A DNA stretch of 64,000 nucleotides, from NCBI GenBank assembly GCA_963519305.1, contig CAUQMS010000004.1:220004-284003 (forward strand), read 5' to 3'. Positions 25,478 to 33,537 of this stretch are shown here, piece after piece; the stretch's first letter is position 1, and each line of letters begins with the position of its first letter. Under the pieces are notes generated by a model, which was not told the DNA's origin, did no database searches, and saw only the letters and a program-made list of their open reading frames with translations. The position numbers were made by a program, and so were the translations under genes. The DNA comes from Ewingella sp963519305. Lineage in GTDB: Bacteria > Pseudomonadota > Gammaproteobacteria > Enterobacterales > Enterobacteriaceae.

Positions 25478-26857
25478 ATGTCTGCTAATGTCTCAACTGC
25501 CGCTCCGGCAACCAATCGCGTACAGCTGCGTAAAACCCTGACTCTGGTTCAGGTTGTGATGATGGGCCTCGCCTATCTGCAACCTATGACCATTTTCGAT
25601 ACCTTCGGTATTGTGTCGGGCCTGACTGACGGCCACGTAGCCACCGCGTATATCTTCGCGCTGATCGCCGTGCTGTTTACCGCCGTGAGCTACGGCAAAC
25701 TGGTGAAACGCTTCCCGTCCGCCGGTTCTGCTTATACTTACGCGCAGAAAGCCATCAGCCCGCACGTCGGTTTTATGGTTGGCTGGTCATCCCTGCTGGA
25801 CTACCTGTTCATGCCGATGATCAACATCCTGCTGGCGAAGATTTACCTGGAAGCTATCTTCCCGGGCGTGCCGTCGTGGATATTTGTTACCGCGCTGGTC
25901 GCGCTGATGACCACCTTCAACCTGCGTGGCATCAAGGTGGTGGCTAACCTCAACAGCATTATCGTGGTGGTTCAGGTCGCTATTATGGTGGTGTTCATGG
26001 GCCTGCTGATACACGGCGTGTACATGGGTGAAGGTGCGGGTACGCTGGCCAGTACCAAACCGTTCTTCAGTGAAAACGCGCACGTGGTGCCTATGATCAC
26101 CGGGGCGACGATACTGTGCTTCTCGTTCCTGGGTTTCGACGGTATCAGCTCACTGTCTGAAGAGACGCCGAACGCCGGTAAAGTGATCCCGAAAGCGATT
26201 TTCCTGACCGCACTGATTGGCGGCGTGATTTTCGTGGTGGTGTCGTACTTCCTGCAACTCTATTTCCCGGACATCTCACGTTTCCACAACCCGGATGCGT
26301 CACAGCCGGAAATCATGCTCTACGTGGCCGGTAAGTTCTTCCAGTCTGTGATTCTGTGCTTTAGCTGCGTGACCGTTCTGGCATCTGGCATGGCGGCCCA
26401 CGCGGGCGTTTCCCGCCTGCTGTACGTGATGGGCCGTGACGGCGTATTCCCGGAGAAAATCTTCGGTTATGTGCACCCGAAATGGCGTACCCCGACGTTC
26501 AACGTTGTGCTGGTTGGCGTCGTCGCGATGTCTGCTGTGACCTTTGATCTGGTGACCGCAACGGCGCTGATTAACTTTGGTGCGCTGGTGGCCTTCACCT
26601 TCGTTAACCTGTCGGTTATCTCGCAGTTCTATATTCGCGAGAAGCGTAATAAAACCTTTAAGGATCACATCAACTATCTGGTCCTGCCGGTGATTGGTGC
26701 ACTGACCGTCGGCGCACTTTGGCTGAATCTGGAAGTCAGCTCAATGACGCTCGGCCTGGTCTGGGGCTCGATTGGCCTGTGTTATCTGGCCTTCATCACC
26801 AACCTGTTCCGGCAGAAACCGCCACAGATGAGTGGCGAGATCATGCCAGAGGCATAA
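25478..26857 (+). CDS. plaP: Putrescine importer of the APC family (PlaP/YeeF-like)
   Basis: A 459-residue permease with about twelve hydrophobic segments, very close to E. coli PlaP: LRKTLTLVQVVMMGLAYLQPM at residues 17-37, FSFLGFDGISSLSEETPNA near 215 and FPDISRFHNPDASQPEIMLY near 265. PlaP imports putrescine by proton symport. The ATG has GGGAGGG about 9 bases upstream. The neighbourhood plaP-sbcB matches E. coli, although here element E3 separates the two convergent genes. Together with puuA and puuD it forms a putrescine-use cluster. Confidence 0.93.
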   Translation: MSANVSTAAPATNRVQLRKTLTLVQVVMMGLAYLQPMTIFDTFGIVSGLTDGHVATAYIFALIAVLFTAVSYGKLVKRFPSAGSAYTYAQKAISPHVGFMVGWSSLLDYLFMPMINILLAKIYLEAIFPGVPSWIFVTALVALMTTFNLRGIKVVANLNSIIVVVQVAIMVVFMGLLIHGVYMGEGAGTLASTKPFFSENAHVVPMITGATILCFSFLGFDGISSLSEETPNAGKVIPKAIFLTALIGGVIFVVVSYFLQLYFPDISRFHNPDASQPEIMLYVAGKFFQSVILCFSCVTVLASGMAAHAGVSRLLYVMGRDGVFPEKIFGYVHPKWRTPTFNVVLVGVVAMSAVTFDLVTATALINFGALVAFTFVNLSVISQFYIREKRNKTFKDHINYLVLPVIGALTVGALWLNLEVSSMTLGLVWGSIGLCYLAFITNLFRQKPPQMSGEIMPEA

Positions 26858-26864
26858 AAATGTG

Positions 26865-26890
26865 AGGGGCCCGCAAGGGTCCTTTTTTTT
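26865..26890 (+). terminator. Terminator after plaP
   Basis: AGGGGCCC and GGGTCCTT pair (two G-T wobbles) around a GCAA loop, followed by a run of eight T, within 10 bases of the plaP stop. Confidence 0.82.
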
Positions 26891-27186
26891 GCTCTTTGGA
26901 AAGAGCAGGAAAAGGTTTTGGTTTCAAACTTTACAACTTTAAATTCAAGACCTTGGGCTGCCGCCCAAACTGGCCCAGAAGGCGCGTAGGCGCGCGCCCT
27001 CTGGACTCCCGCGCCTTTTTAAAAACAGCAGCTTCGCTGGTCACAATGGCCGTGTTTCAGGTATTGCCGTTATAGCCGCAAACTCCGCCGCTGCGCGGTG
27101 CTCTCATTTCGGGCTTCAACCCGCGTAAAACCCCACGCGGTTTTGCGCCTCTCACTCGACGTCGTTTTGAATGCGGCCGAGGCTTT

Positions 27187-27264
27187 TCTAAATCTAAATC
27201 TAAATCTAAATCTAAATCTAAATCTAAATCCAAATCCAAATCCGAATCCAAATCTAAATCCAAA
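27187..27264. repeat. TCTAAA/TCCAAA hexanucleotide array, 13 units
   Basis: Thirteen hexamers in the central loop of element E3: seven TCTAAA, then a mix of TCCAAA, one TCCGAA and one TCTAAA. The base changes form blocks, suggesting stepwise slippage. In E1 and E2 the array is at the left end instead. Confidence 0.95.
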
Positions 27265-27457
27265 TCCAGTGTGGTGTTGAATTTAAAGAGGCCTCGGCCG
27301 CGTTCAAAAATGGCGCTGAGCAAGTGGTTCGAGACCTATGGCTCGAACCCGCAGCGAAGGCACCGCCTAAGCGGCGAGATTTTGCGGCTATAACCGCGGT
27401 ACCTGAAACACGGCCGTCCCGATTCAGCGATAGCGCGCAGTTAAAAAACGCAGGATT

Positions 27458-27487
27458 CCAAAGGAGGTTCGTTTAAACCTCCTTTGG
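27458..27487. repeat. AGGAGG hairpin of element E3
   Basis: The same perfect 12-bp stem as in E1 (CCAAAGGAGGTT/AACCTCCTTTGG) with the same CGTTTA loop. Confidence 0.85.
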
Positions 27488-27642
27488 GCCCGTGTGGGCG
27501 GCGAGCCCACGAATTTGACGTTGAATTTAAAGATTTAGAAAGCCGGTTTGGGCGGCAGCCCGAGGTCTTTGGTGTGGGCGGCGAGCCCACGAATTTGACG
27601 TTGAATTTAAAGATTTAAAGATTTAAAAGCGCCCGGTGGCCG

Positions 27643-29070
27643 CTATGCCACCAGCTTCTTCCCGTAGTCGAATAGCGCCTTGAGAAGCGCTGTCTTCTCC
27701 GCATCCTCCTCGTACAGGTTGTACAGCGATTCGAGCTGCAAAATGTAATCCTGTATACGTTCGGCATTGAGTTTTTCCTGGCGGTGTTCACGCCAGCGGC
27801 GCTGTTCGGCGTCGGTCAGGGTGGCGGGGAAGTTGCGGGCGCGGTAGCGGAACAGCAGCGTTTCGATGCGCGAATCGTTGAAACTCAGATCCAGCGCGGG
27901 CAGATTCTCGGGTTTGGTTTCCAGAATGATGCGCATGGCGGCGCGGTCGGCATCGCTGAAGAATCCGTCGTACAGGCGGGCATCAACGTCATCGGAACCT
28001 TTGAACGGTTCGGCATCGGCATACAGCGCCACCACTTTTTCACGGACCTGAGTATTCTGGCGCAGCAGCTGTAAGTTTTGCAGGCAGCGCTCACGGTCGA
28101 TACCCAGACGTTCGGCGTTTTCCGGCAGCAGCGTTTTCGCCGGAGCTAACACCGGGCACTTATTAATATGCAGCAGCTTGATGGGCAGCGGGGACTGACC
28201 GGGTTCGAGCGCATCGCGGCGTGTGTACAGCCGTTCGCGCATCTGTTCGGCATCCAGCTCCAGCAATGGCGTCATGTCGCCGCCTAAATCACAGACAATC
28301 ACCGCATTTTTGTTCTCCGGGTGCCACGCCAGTGGCGCAACCCAGGCAGTATTGCCGCGCGCGGCGCCAAACATGCCGGAGACATGCACCAGCGGCGTCA
28401 TGGCAGGAATGTCGAGCAGCGCGCTGATCTTGTGCTTATTACGGTGCTCAAGCAGGAAATCAAACAGACGCGGTTGCGCTTGTTTCACCCGCTTTGCCAT
28501 GGCGATGGTGGCGTAAACGTCCGCCATCGCGTCGTGGGCATTTTCATGTTCGATGCCGTTGGCTTTGGTCAGATGCTCAAGGCGGAAACTCGGGAAACCG
28601 TCGTCGTTTTCCGGCCAGTGGATGCCGTCCGGGCGCAGAGCGTAACAGGCGCGCATCACATCCAGCAGATCCCAGCGTGAATTGCCGTATTGCCAGCTGT
28701 AGGCATAAGGATCGTAGAAGTTACGGTAAAAGATATTGCGGCTCACTTCGTCATCAAAACGAATATTGTTGTAGCCGACGATACAGGTACCAGGCACGCT
28801 GAAGGCTTTATGAATGTGCGCGCTGAACTCCGCTTCGCTCAGCCCTTTCTCCAGTGCCAGCTGTGGCGTGATGCCGGTGATCATCACCGCTTCCGGCTCC
28901 GGCAGATAGTCGTCAGACGGGCGACAGTAGATCACCAGCGGCTCTTCGATGATGTTGAAATCCTGGTCGGTGCGTACGCCGGCGAACTGCGCAGGGCGGT
29001 CCAGCGCCGGGTTTTTGCCAAAAGTCTCGTAATCATGGAAGTAGAACGTTTTTTGCGGCTTGTCTGACAT
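27643..29070 (-). CDS. sbcB: Exodeoxyribonuclease I
   Basis: Exonuclease I degrades single-stranded DNA from the 3' end and takes part in mismatch repair and recombination. The 475-residue product shows the DnaQ-type ExoI motif FHDYETFG (catalytic Asp/Glu) at residues 11-18, GYNNIRFDDEVSRN near 100, WDLLDVMRACYALRP near 135 and NAHDAMADVYATI near 175. The ATG at 29070 (MSDKPQKT) matches the E. coli start region better than the in-frame start 45 bases upstream. The stop lies 13 bases from the end of element E3. Confidence 0.96.
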   Translation of the reverse strand: MSDKPQKTFYFHDYETFGKNPALDRPAQFAGVRTDQDFNIIEEPLVIYCRPSDDYLPEPEAVMITGITPQLALEKGLSEAEFSAHIHKAFSVPGTCIVGYNNIRFDDEVSRNIFYRNFYDPYAYSWQYGNSRWDLLDVMRACYALRPDGIHWPENDDGFPSFRLEHLTKANGIEHENAHDAMADVYATIAMAKRVKQAQPRLFDFLLEHRNKHKISALLDIPAMTPLVHVSGMFGAARGNTAWVAPLAWHPENKNAVIVCDLGGDMTPLLELDAEQMRERLYTRRDALEPGQSPLPIKLLHINKCPVLAPAKTLLPENAERLGIDRERCLQNLQLLRQNTQVREKVVALYADAEPFKGSDDVDARLYDGFFSDADRAAMRIILETKPENLPALDLSFNDSRIETLLFRYRARNFPATLTDAEQRRWREHRQEKLNAERIQDYILQLESLYNLYEEDAEKTALLKALFDYGKKLVA

Positions 29071-29320
29071 TGCGGAGTTGACCCTTAATCGCGGCTTGTT
29101 GTAATGATGTGGCATGGCGAACAGCCGTTAAGGATAACATTCAGCGGCGAGATGTCATGGGGAAATCTGTCAGCCTGCGGCATGTCCTGGAGATCTGTTG
29201 GTTATTCACCTAAAGTTTGATTAAACCCCGCAAAAACCACGGTGATCCCCTGTAACAACTCGGCTAAACTAACGGCCTTTGATTCTTCCGCCACTGATGG
29301 CACTGCATGGGTATCGCTGT

Positions 29321-30415
29321 ATGCGTCTGGACAAGAAAATCTCGCCGCTCGACAACGTGATTTACAGTCACTACCGCATCACGCATGCGTTGCGTATTGC
29401 ACTGGCGTTCATTCTTACGTTCCTGATTGTGCGTCTCACCGAGATCCCCGAAGGCACCTGGCCGCTTATCACATTGGTCGTGGTAATGGGGCCGATTTCA
29501 TTCTGGGGGAACGTGTTACAGCGCGTCTCTGAGCGTATCGCCGGAACGGTATTCGGTTCGGCATCCGGATTGATTGCGCTGTGGCTGGAGCTTTACTCTT
29601 TGCCGCTGATGCTGGCGTGGTGCGGCATCGTTATGTTTGTCAGTGGCTACCTGACGCTAGGTAAACGGCCTTATATGGCGCTGTTGATTGGTGTGACGCT
29701 GGCGGTAGTATGCGGTGCCGGGCCGGGAGATATGCATACGGCGCTATGGCGTTCCGGCGACGTGGTATTCGGCTCGCTGCTGGCGCTGTTTTTTGCCAGC
29801 ATTTATCCGCAGCGCGCCTTTATTCACTGGCGGATGCAGATGGCCGATTATCTGATGTCGCTCAATAAGCTCTACAGCGCCTGGCTGTCGCCGAATATGC
29901 TGGAACGCCCGCATTTGCAGGGCAAGTTGAAAACCGCCATGAGCCAGATGGTGAAGATGCGTGCGCTGTTCGCCCCCGCCAGTAAAGAGTCCCATATTCC
30001 CCGCGAAGTGTTCGATGCTATCCAGACGCTCAGCCGTAATCTGTTGTGTACGCTGGAGTTACTGGCGGATGCCTATTGGAGTTCGCGCGAAAGCCACTAT
30101 CTTATGCTCAATGCCCGTACGCTGCGCAGCGCCCAATTATTGATGCTGGACTCGCTGGAGCAGTTAAGCGACATGCTGCTCAACGGCACTAAAGGGGATG
30201 AATCTGCGCTGAATCATCAGCTCAATGAATCTGCTGAGGAGCTGAAACAGCTGATACGCGAGATGAACAGCGAGCATCTGGAAGCACCTATTTATGGCTA
30301 TGTCTGGCTGAGTATGCAGGTGGCCGAGCAACTTAAGTCGTTAGGGGACCTCATCACGATGACCATGCGCAAAGAAGACGCGTTAAATGAGGTCAGCGCG
30401 GTGCCGAAAGTGTGA
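29321..30415 (+). CDS. yeeA: FUSC-family inner-membrane protein YeeA
   Basis: A 364-residue protein with a cluster of N-terminal membrane helices (about residues 22-165) and a long cytosolic helical tail, matching E. coli YeeA in YSHYRITHALRIALAF, WPLITLVVVMGPISFWGN and IPREVFDAIQTLSRNLLC. The FUSC family relates to aromatic-acid efflux proteins such as AaeB, but YeeA function is not established. The start MRLDKKISPLDN at 29321 is chosen by comparison with E. coli; an in-frame start exists 42 bases upstream. It precedes yeeX. Confidence 0.88.
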   Translation: MRLDKKISPLDNVIYSHYRITHALRIALAFILTFLIVRLTEIPEGTWPLITLVVVMGPISFWGNVLQRVSERIAGTVFGSASGLIALWLELYSLPLMLAWCGIVMFVSGYLTLGKRPYMALLIGVTLAVVCGAGPGDMHTALWRSGDVVFGSLLALFFASIYPQRAFIHWRMQMADYLMSLNKLYSAWLSPNMLERPHLQGKLKTAMSQMVKMRALFAPASKESHIPREVFDAIQTLSRNLLCTLELLADAYWSSRESHYLMLNARTLRSAQLLMLDSLEQLSDMLLNGTKGDESALNHQLNESAEELKQLIREMNSEHLEAPIYGYVWLSMQVAEQLKSLGDLITMTMRKEDALNEVSAVPKV

Positions 30416-30559
30416 AGGGATTTTTGTCTGCCCGCTAAAACGGGTAAGATAAGCGAATTAGGCTTTCGTTCTGAACGTGCAGGCATTTACTGCTACGCTG
30501 TGATCCCCGTTCCGGGCTGTCAGTCACTGAATCTGTGTAACTTAATCGAAGGTGTTAAA

Positions 30560-30892
30560 ATGGACAATATCAACAAGCCGAGTTTCCATGACGTTCTGGA
30601 GTTTGTACGAATTTTCCGCCGCAAGAACAAACTGCAACGCGAAATTGCCGACAACGAAAAGAAAATCCGCGACAACCAAAAACGTGTTCTGCTGCTCGAC
30701 AACCTGGGCGACTACATCAAACCGGGCATGAGCGTTGAAGAAATTCAGGCCATCATTGCCAGCATGCGTGGCGACTATGAAGACCGCGTTGATGACTACA
30801 TCATCCGCAATGCTGACCTGTCTAAAGAACGTCGTGAAATGTCGAAAAAACTGAAAGCGCTGGGCGAAGTGAAAGCCAACGAAAGCAAATAA
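30560..30892 (+). CDS. yeeX: DUF496 family protein YeeX
   Basis: A 110-residue, charged, helical protein nearly identical in pattern to E. coli YeeX: KPSFHDVLEFVRIFRRKNKL at residues 6-25, then KKIRDNQKRVLLLDNLGDYI and SMRGDYEDRVDDYIIRNADL. Function is unknown to me. The start is the ATG at 30560, with AAGGTG upstream, rather than the open frame back to 30500. A strong terminator follows. Confidence 0.95.
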   Translation: MDNINKPSFHDVLEFVRIFRRKNKLQREIADNEKKIRDNQKRVLLLDNLGDYIKPGMSVEEIQAIIASMRGDYEDRVDDYIIRNADLSKERREMSKKLKALGEVKANESK

Positions 30893-30923
30893 GCGTCGTT
30901 ATTCAGACTGTCATTCGTATTAT

Positions 30924-30956
30924 AAAGGCCCCGTCACCTGTGTGACGGGGCCTTTT
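30924..30956. terminator. Bidirectional terminator between yeeX and the MFS exporter
   Basis: A perfect 14-bp stem AAAGGCCCCGTCAC/GTGACGGGGCCTTT with a CTGT loop and T on both outer sides. It serves the two convergent genes. Confidence 0.9.
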
Positions 30957-30980
30957 GCTTTCGTTCTCTGTGGCAGAGCA

Positions 30981-32240
30981 TCAAACCGTTTGGACTTTTC
31001 CTTCCTGCGTTGATGGCTCATTTTCCAGCCGCTGGCGACGGCGCAGATTGGGGAACCACGCCATCCACAGGCCCACCACGACCAGCGTGCCAATCCCGCC
31101 AATAGCCGCAGCAGGCACCGCTCCCATCCACGCCGCAAGTAAACCTGATTCAAACTCACCCAGCTGATTCGACGTGTTGATAAAGATGGAATTGACGGCA
31201 CTGACGCGTCCGCGCATTTCATCAGGCGTATCGAGCTGAACCAGCGCGCCGCGGATCACCATACTGACCATGTCGAAACCGCCGAGGAAAAACAGCGCAA
31301 TCATCGACAGCCACAGCGTGCTGGAGAGCGCAAACACCAGCGTTGCTACACCAAAACCGGCTACGGCGGCAAACATGGTCATCCCCACATTGCGGGTCAG
31401 TGCCTGACGGCTGAGCCAGAACCCGACCAGCAATCCGCCTACGGCAGGTGCGCCGCGCAGCAGGCCCAGTCCCCAGGGGCCGGTGTGCAAAATATCTTTG
31501 GCAAAGATCGGCAGCAGGGCAGTGGCGCCACCCAGCAGCACCGCAAACAGGTCCAGCGATATCACACCCAGTACGTCTGGCCGGTTGCGGATAAAGCGTA
31601 TTCCGGCAAACAGCGTCGCGAAGGTGGCGGGGACGCGCTGCGGCGGCGCCTGTTCATATTGCAAACGGCTGACCATCACAATCGACAGAAAATAGAGCAG
31701 TCCGCAGGCCAGATACACCACGCTGGATCCTGCGATATAGAGCAAACCGCCAATCGCCGGGCCGACCATAGCCGCCGCCTGGCCGGACACCGCATTCGCT
31801 GCCATAGCGCGGGCCAGCAGGTGCGGTGGCACCAGTGCGGGCAACATCGACTGCATTGACGGGGCTTCCATCGCCTTGGCAATGGCAATGACAAACACCA
31901 GCCCGAGAATGGTTAGCTCATTCACATGGTGAGTGAGTGTCAGCACGCCCAGAGCGACAATCGCCAGCCATTCGGCCACCTGTCCCCAGAGAACAATGCG
32001 CCGGCGGTCAAACTGATCCGCCACGTGACCGGCTAACAACGCCAGTGTTACCGAGGGCAGAAACTGCGCCAGACCGATCAGGCCCAGATCCAGTGCGCGG
32101 CCGGTGATCGAATAGATCTGCCAGCTCACCACAATGGAAAGCATCTGGAAACCGAAGCTGGAACCCGCCCTGGCAATCCAAAAAGCGACAAAAGAGCGGT
32201 GCTGCAATAACGAGTCTGAGGCGACGGGGTGAGGAGGCAT
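30981..32240 (-). CDS. MFS exporter, DHA3/EntS-like
   Basis: A 419-residue major facilitator with about twelve membrane segments. The N-terminus RSFVAFWIARAGSSFGFQML and GHVADQFDRRRIVLWGQVAEW (the loop 2-3 motif) resemble enterobactin exporter EntS and related DHA3 proteins. No siderophore biosynthesis gene adjoins it, so the cargo is unknown. It stands alone between yeeX (convergent) and afuC. Confidence 0.82.
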   Translation of the reverse strand: MPPHPVASDSLLQHRSFVAFWIARAGSSFGFQMLSIVVSWQIYSITGRALDLGLIGLAQFLPSVTLALLAGHVADQFDRRRIVLWGQVAEWLAIVALGVLTLTHHVNELTILGLVFVIAIAKAMEAPSMQSMLPALVPPHLLARAMAANAVSGQAAAMVGPAIGGLLYIAGSSVVYLACGLLYFLSIVMVSRLQYEQAPPQRVPATFATLFAGIRFIRNRPDVLGVISLDLFAVLLGGATALLPIFAKDILHTGPWGLGLLRGAPAVGGLLVGFWLSRQALTRNVGMTMFAAVAGFGVATLVFALSSTLWLSMIALFFLGGFDMVSMVIRGALVQLDTPDEMRGRVSAVNSIFINTSNQLGEFESGLLAAWMGAVPAAAIGGIGTLVVVGLWMAWFPNLRRRQRLENEPSTQEGKVQTV

Positions 32241-32404
32241 CGTACATTCCTGATGATCACTATTTAGGTTCTGGCTGCGTGGACAAGGGGAGTCCAGAGG
32301 GTAGGCAGAAGCTTATTAGGATTATTAATAGCGAGTTAATGATACAAGCAGAAACTTTTAGCATGAATTCATGAAGGTGGGAAGCCTGTCAGGCAGGCAA
32401 ACAG

Positions 32405-32432
32405 CGCCGGGGAAATTAACCTTCCCCCGGCG
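32405..32432 (-). terminator. Inverted repeat after afuC
   Basis: CGCCGGGG/CCCCGGCG, 8 bp with a 12-base loop, touching the last codons region of afuC. There is no strong U-tract, so it could end the uhp-afu transcript or protect its 3' end. Confidence 0.5.
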
Positions 32433-32437
32433 TGGCA

Positions 32438-33520
32438 TCATGCCAGTACGAACATGCCGTAAGGATGGATTTGCAGGAAGAAATTATCACCGGCGGTCGG
32501 TTGCAGCTGCGTGGCGTTGACCTGCAACAGCAGCGACTGGCCGTTCCACTCCACGGTGACTTCGTACTGCGGCCCCATATAGGCGACATGGGTGATGATG
32601 CAGCGCTGGCTGTCGCCACCCTGCAAACCGAGGGTGATGGCTTCCGGCCTGACGCCTACGGTGCACTGCTGCATTCCCGGTGCAAAACCGCCGGGTTTCG
32701 GAATGTGGTAGCCGAATATCTCCACGGAATTGCTGTGCAAATCGGCCGGAAAAACGTTGGCGTCGCCCATGAAACTGGCCATAAAGCGTGACGCAGGCTG
32801 ACGGTAAAGCTCCTGCGGTGCGCCAATCTGCATGATTTTGCCTTTGTTCATCACCAGCACGGTGTCGGACACCGCAAAGGCCTCGCTCTGGTCGTGCGTC
32901 ACGTAAAGCGAGGTGATATTGAACTGCTGCTGCAATTCGCGGATTTTCTCGCGCATACTGCGGCGCAGGTTGGCGTCCAGGTTACTCAGCGGTTCATCAA
33001 ACAGCAGTACTTTCGGTTTGAGGATCAGTGCCCGCGCCAGCGCCACACGCTGCTGTTGGCCACCGGAAATCTGATCGACGTAACGATCTTCAAAACCCTC
33101 GAGATCAACCAGTGACAGCGCTTCACGCACGCGGTCACGAATTTCCGCTTTTGGTCGTCCAAGCATTCTCAGGCCATAACCGATGTTTTCCCCCAGCGAC
33201 ATATGCGGGAACAGCGCGTAAGACTGGAACACCATGCAGATATCACGTTGCTGAATAGAGCGGTCGGTAACATCTTCGCCATCAATAAAAATTCGTCCCT
33301 CTGACGGCTTCTCAAGCCCGGCGACCATGCGCAGTACGGTGGTTTTTCCGCAGCCGGACGGGCCAAGCAGGGTGACCATTTTGCCTTTGGGGATCGCCAG
33401 ATTCAGACCTTCCAGCACGGTATTGGTGCCAAACCGTTTGGCGACATTTTTGAGTTCCACAAAGCTTTTGGCGGCTTCCACCGGCACGCTTCGGGTGGGG
33501 TTTTCAGTGGTCATGGTCAT
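32438..33520 (-). CDS. afuC: AfuC-like ABC transporter ATP-binding protein
   Basis: A 360-residue ATPase with Walker A GPSGCGKTT near residue 53, Q-loop FQSYALFPHMS near 98, signature ISGGQQQRVALARAL near 150, Walker B VLLFDEP and a C-terminal TOBE-like regulatory region. It belongs to the group usually annotated as ferric-iron FbpC/AfuC. Here it ends a series uhpA-uhpB-uhpC-afuA-afuB-afuC on one strand. In pathogenic E. coli, Citrobacter and Actinobacillus, AfuABC was shown to import sugar phosphates, so that role is more likely than iron. Confidence 0.86.
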   Translation of the reverse strand: MTMTTENPTRSVPVEAAKSFVELKNVAKRFGTNTVLEGLNLAIPKGKMVTLLGPSGCGKTTVLRMVAGLEKPSEGRIFIDGEDVTDRSIQQRDICMVFQSYALFPHMSLGENIGYGLRMLGRPKAEIRDRVREALSLVDLEGFEDRYVDQISGGQQQRVALARALILKPKVLLFDEPLSNLDANLRRSMREKIRELQQQFNITSLYVTHDQSEAFAVSDTVLVMNKGKIMQIGAPQELYRQPASRFMASFMGDANVFPADLHSNSVEIFGYHIPKPGGFAPGMQQCTVGVRPEAITLGLQGGDSQRCIITHVAYMGPQYEVTVEWNGQSLLLQVNATQLQPTAGDNFFLQIHPYGMFVLA

Positions 33521-33537
33521 TAAAAGTCACTCCAAAA

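Larger units (their letters stand above)
26922..27630. repeat. Long palindromic intergenic element, copy 3 (E3)
   Basis: Copy 3, between convergent plaP and sbcB. From the left: hairpin TTGGGC/GCCCAA (26953-26968), hairpin CCAGAAGGCGCG/CGCGCCCTCTGG (26975-27004), core ATGGCCGTGTTTCAG (27046-27060), TTATAGCCGCAAA (27070-27082), inner arm, TTTTGAATGCGGCCGAGGC (27165-27183), a 13-unit hexamer array in the centre, then GCCTCGGCCGCGTTCAAAA (27291-27309), TTTGCGGCTATAA (27381-27393), CTGAAACACGGCCGT (27403-27417) and the AGGAGG hairpin (27458-27487). The end module with hairpin GTGGGC/GCCCAC and TTGACGTTGAATTTAAA is present twice. The 13-bp TTATAGCCGCAAA pair is exact over about 300 bp. The right end lies 13 bases from the sbcB stop. 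Confidence 0.88.

Noticed and set aside
25261..25488. 75-codon protein upstream of plaP as a gene in its own right
   Set aside because: No recognised family and no strong ribosome site at its first ATG; reported only as a possible leader frame.
27057..27323. Minus-strand frame across element E3 with a long Asp-Leu repeat
   Set aside because: The repeat is the hexamer array translated. The arms are palindromic and similar frames appear by symmetry in the other copies without conserved start or ribosome site.
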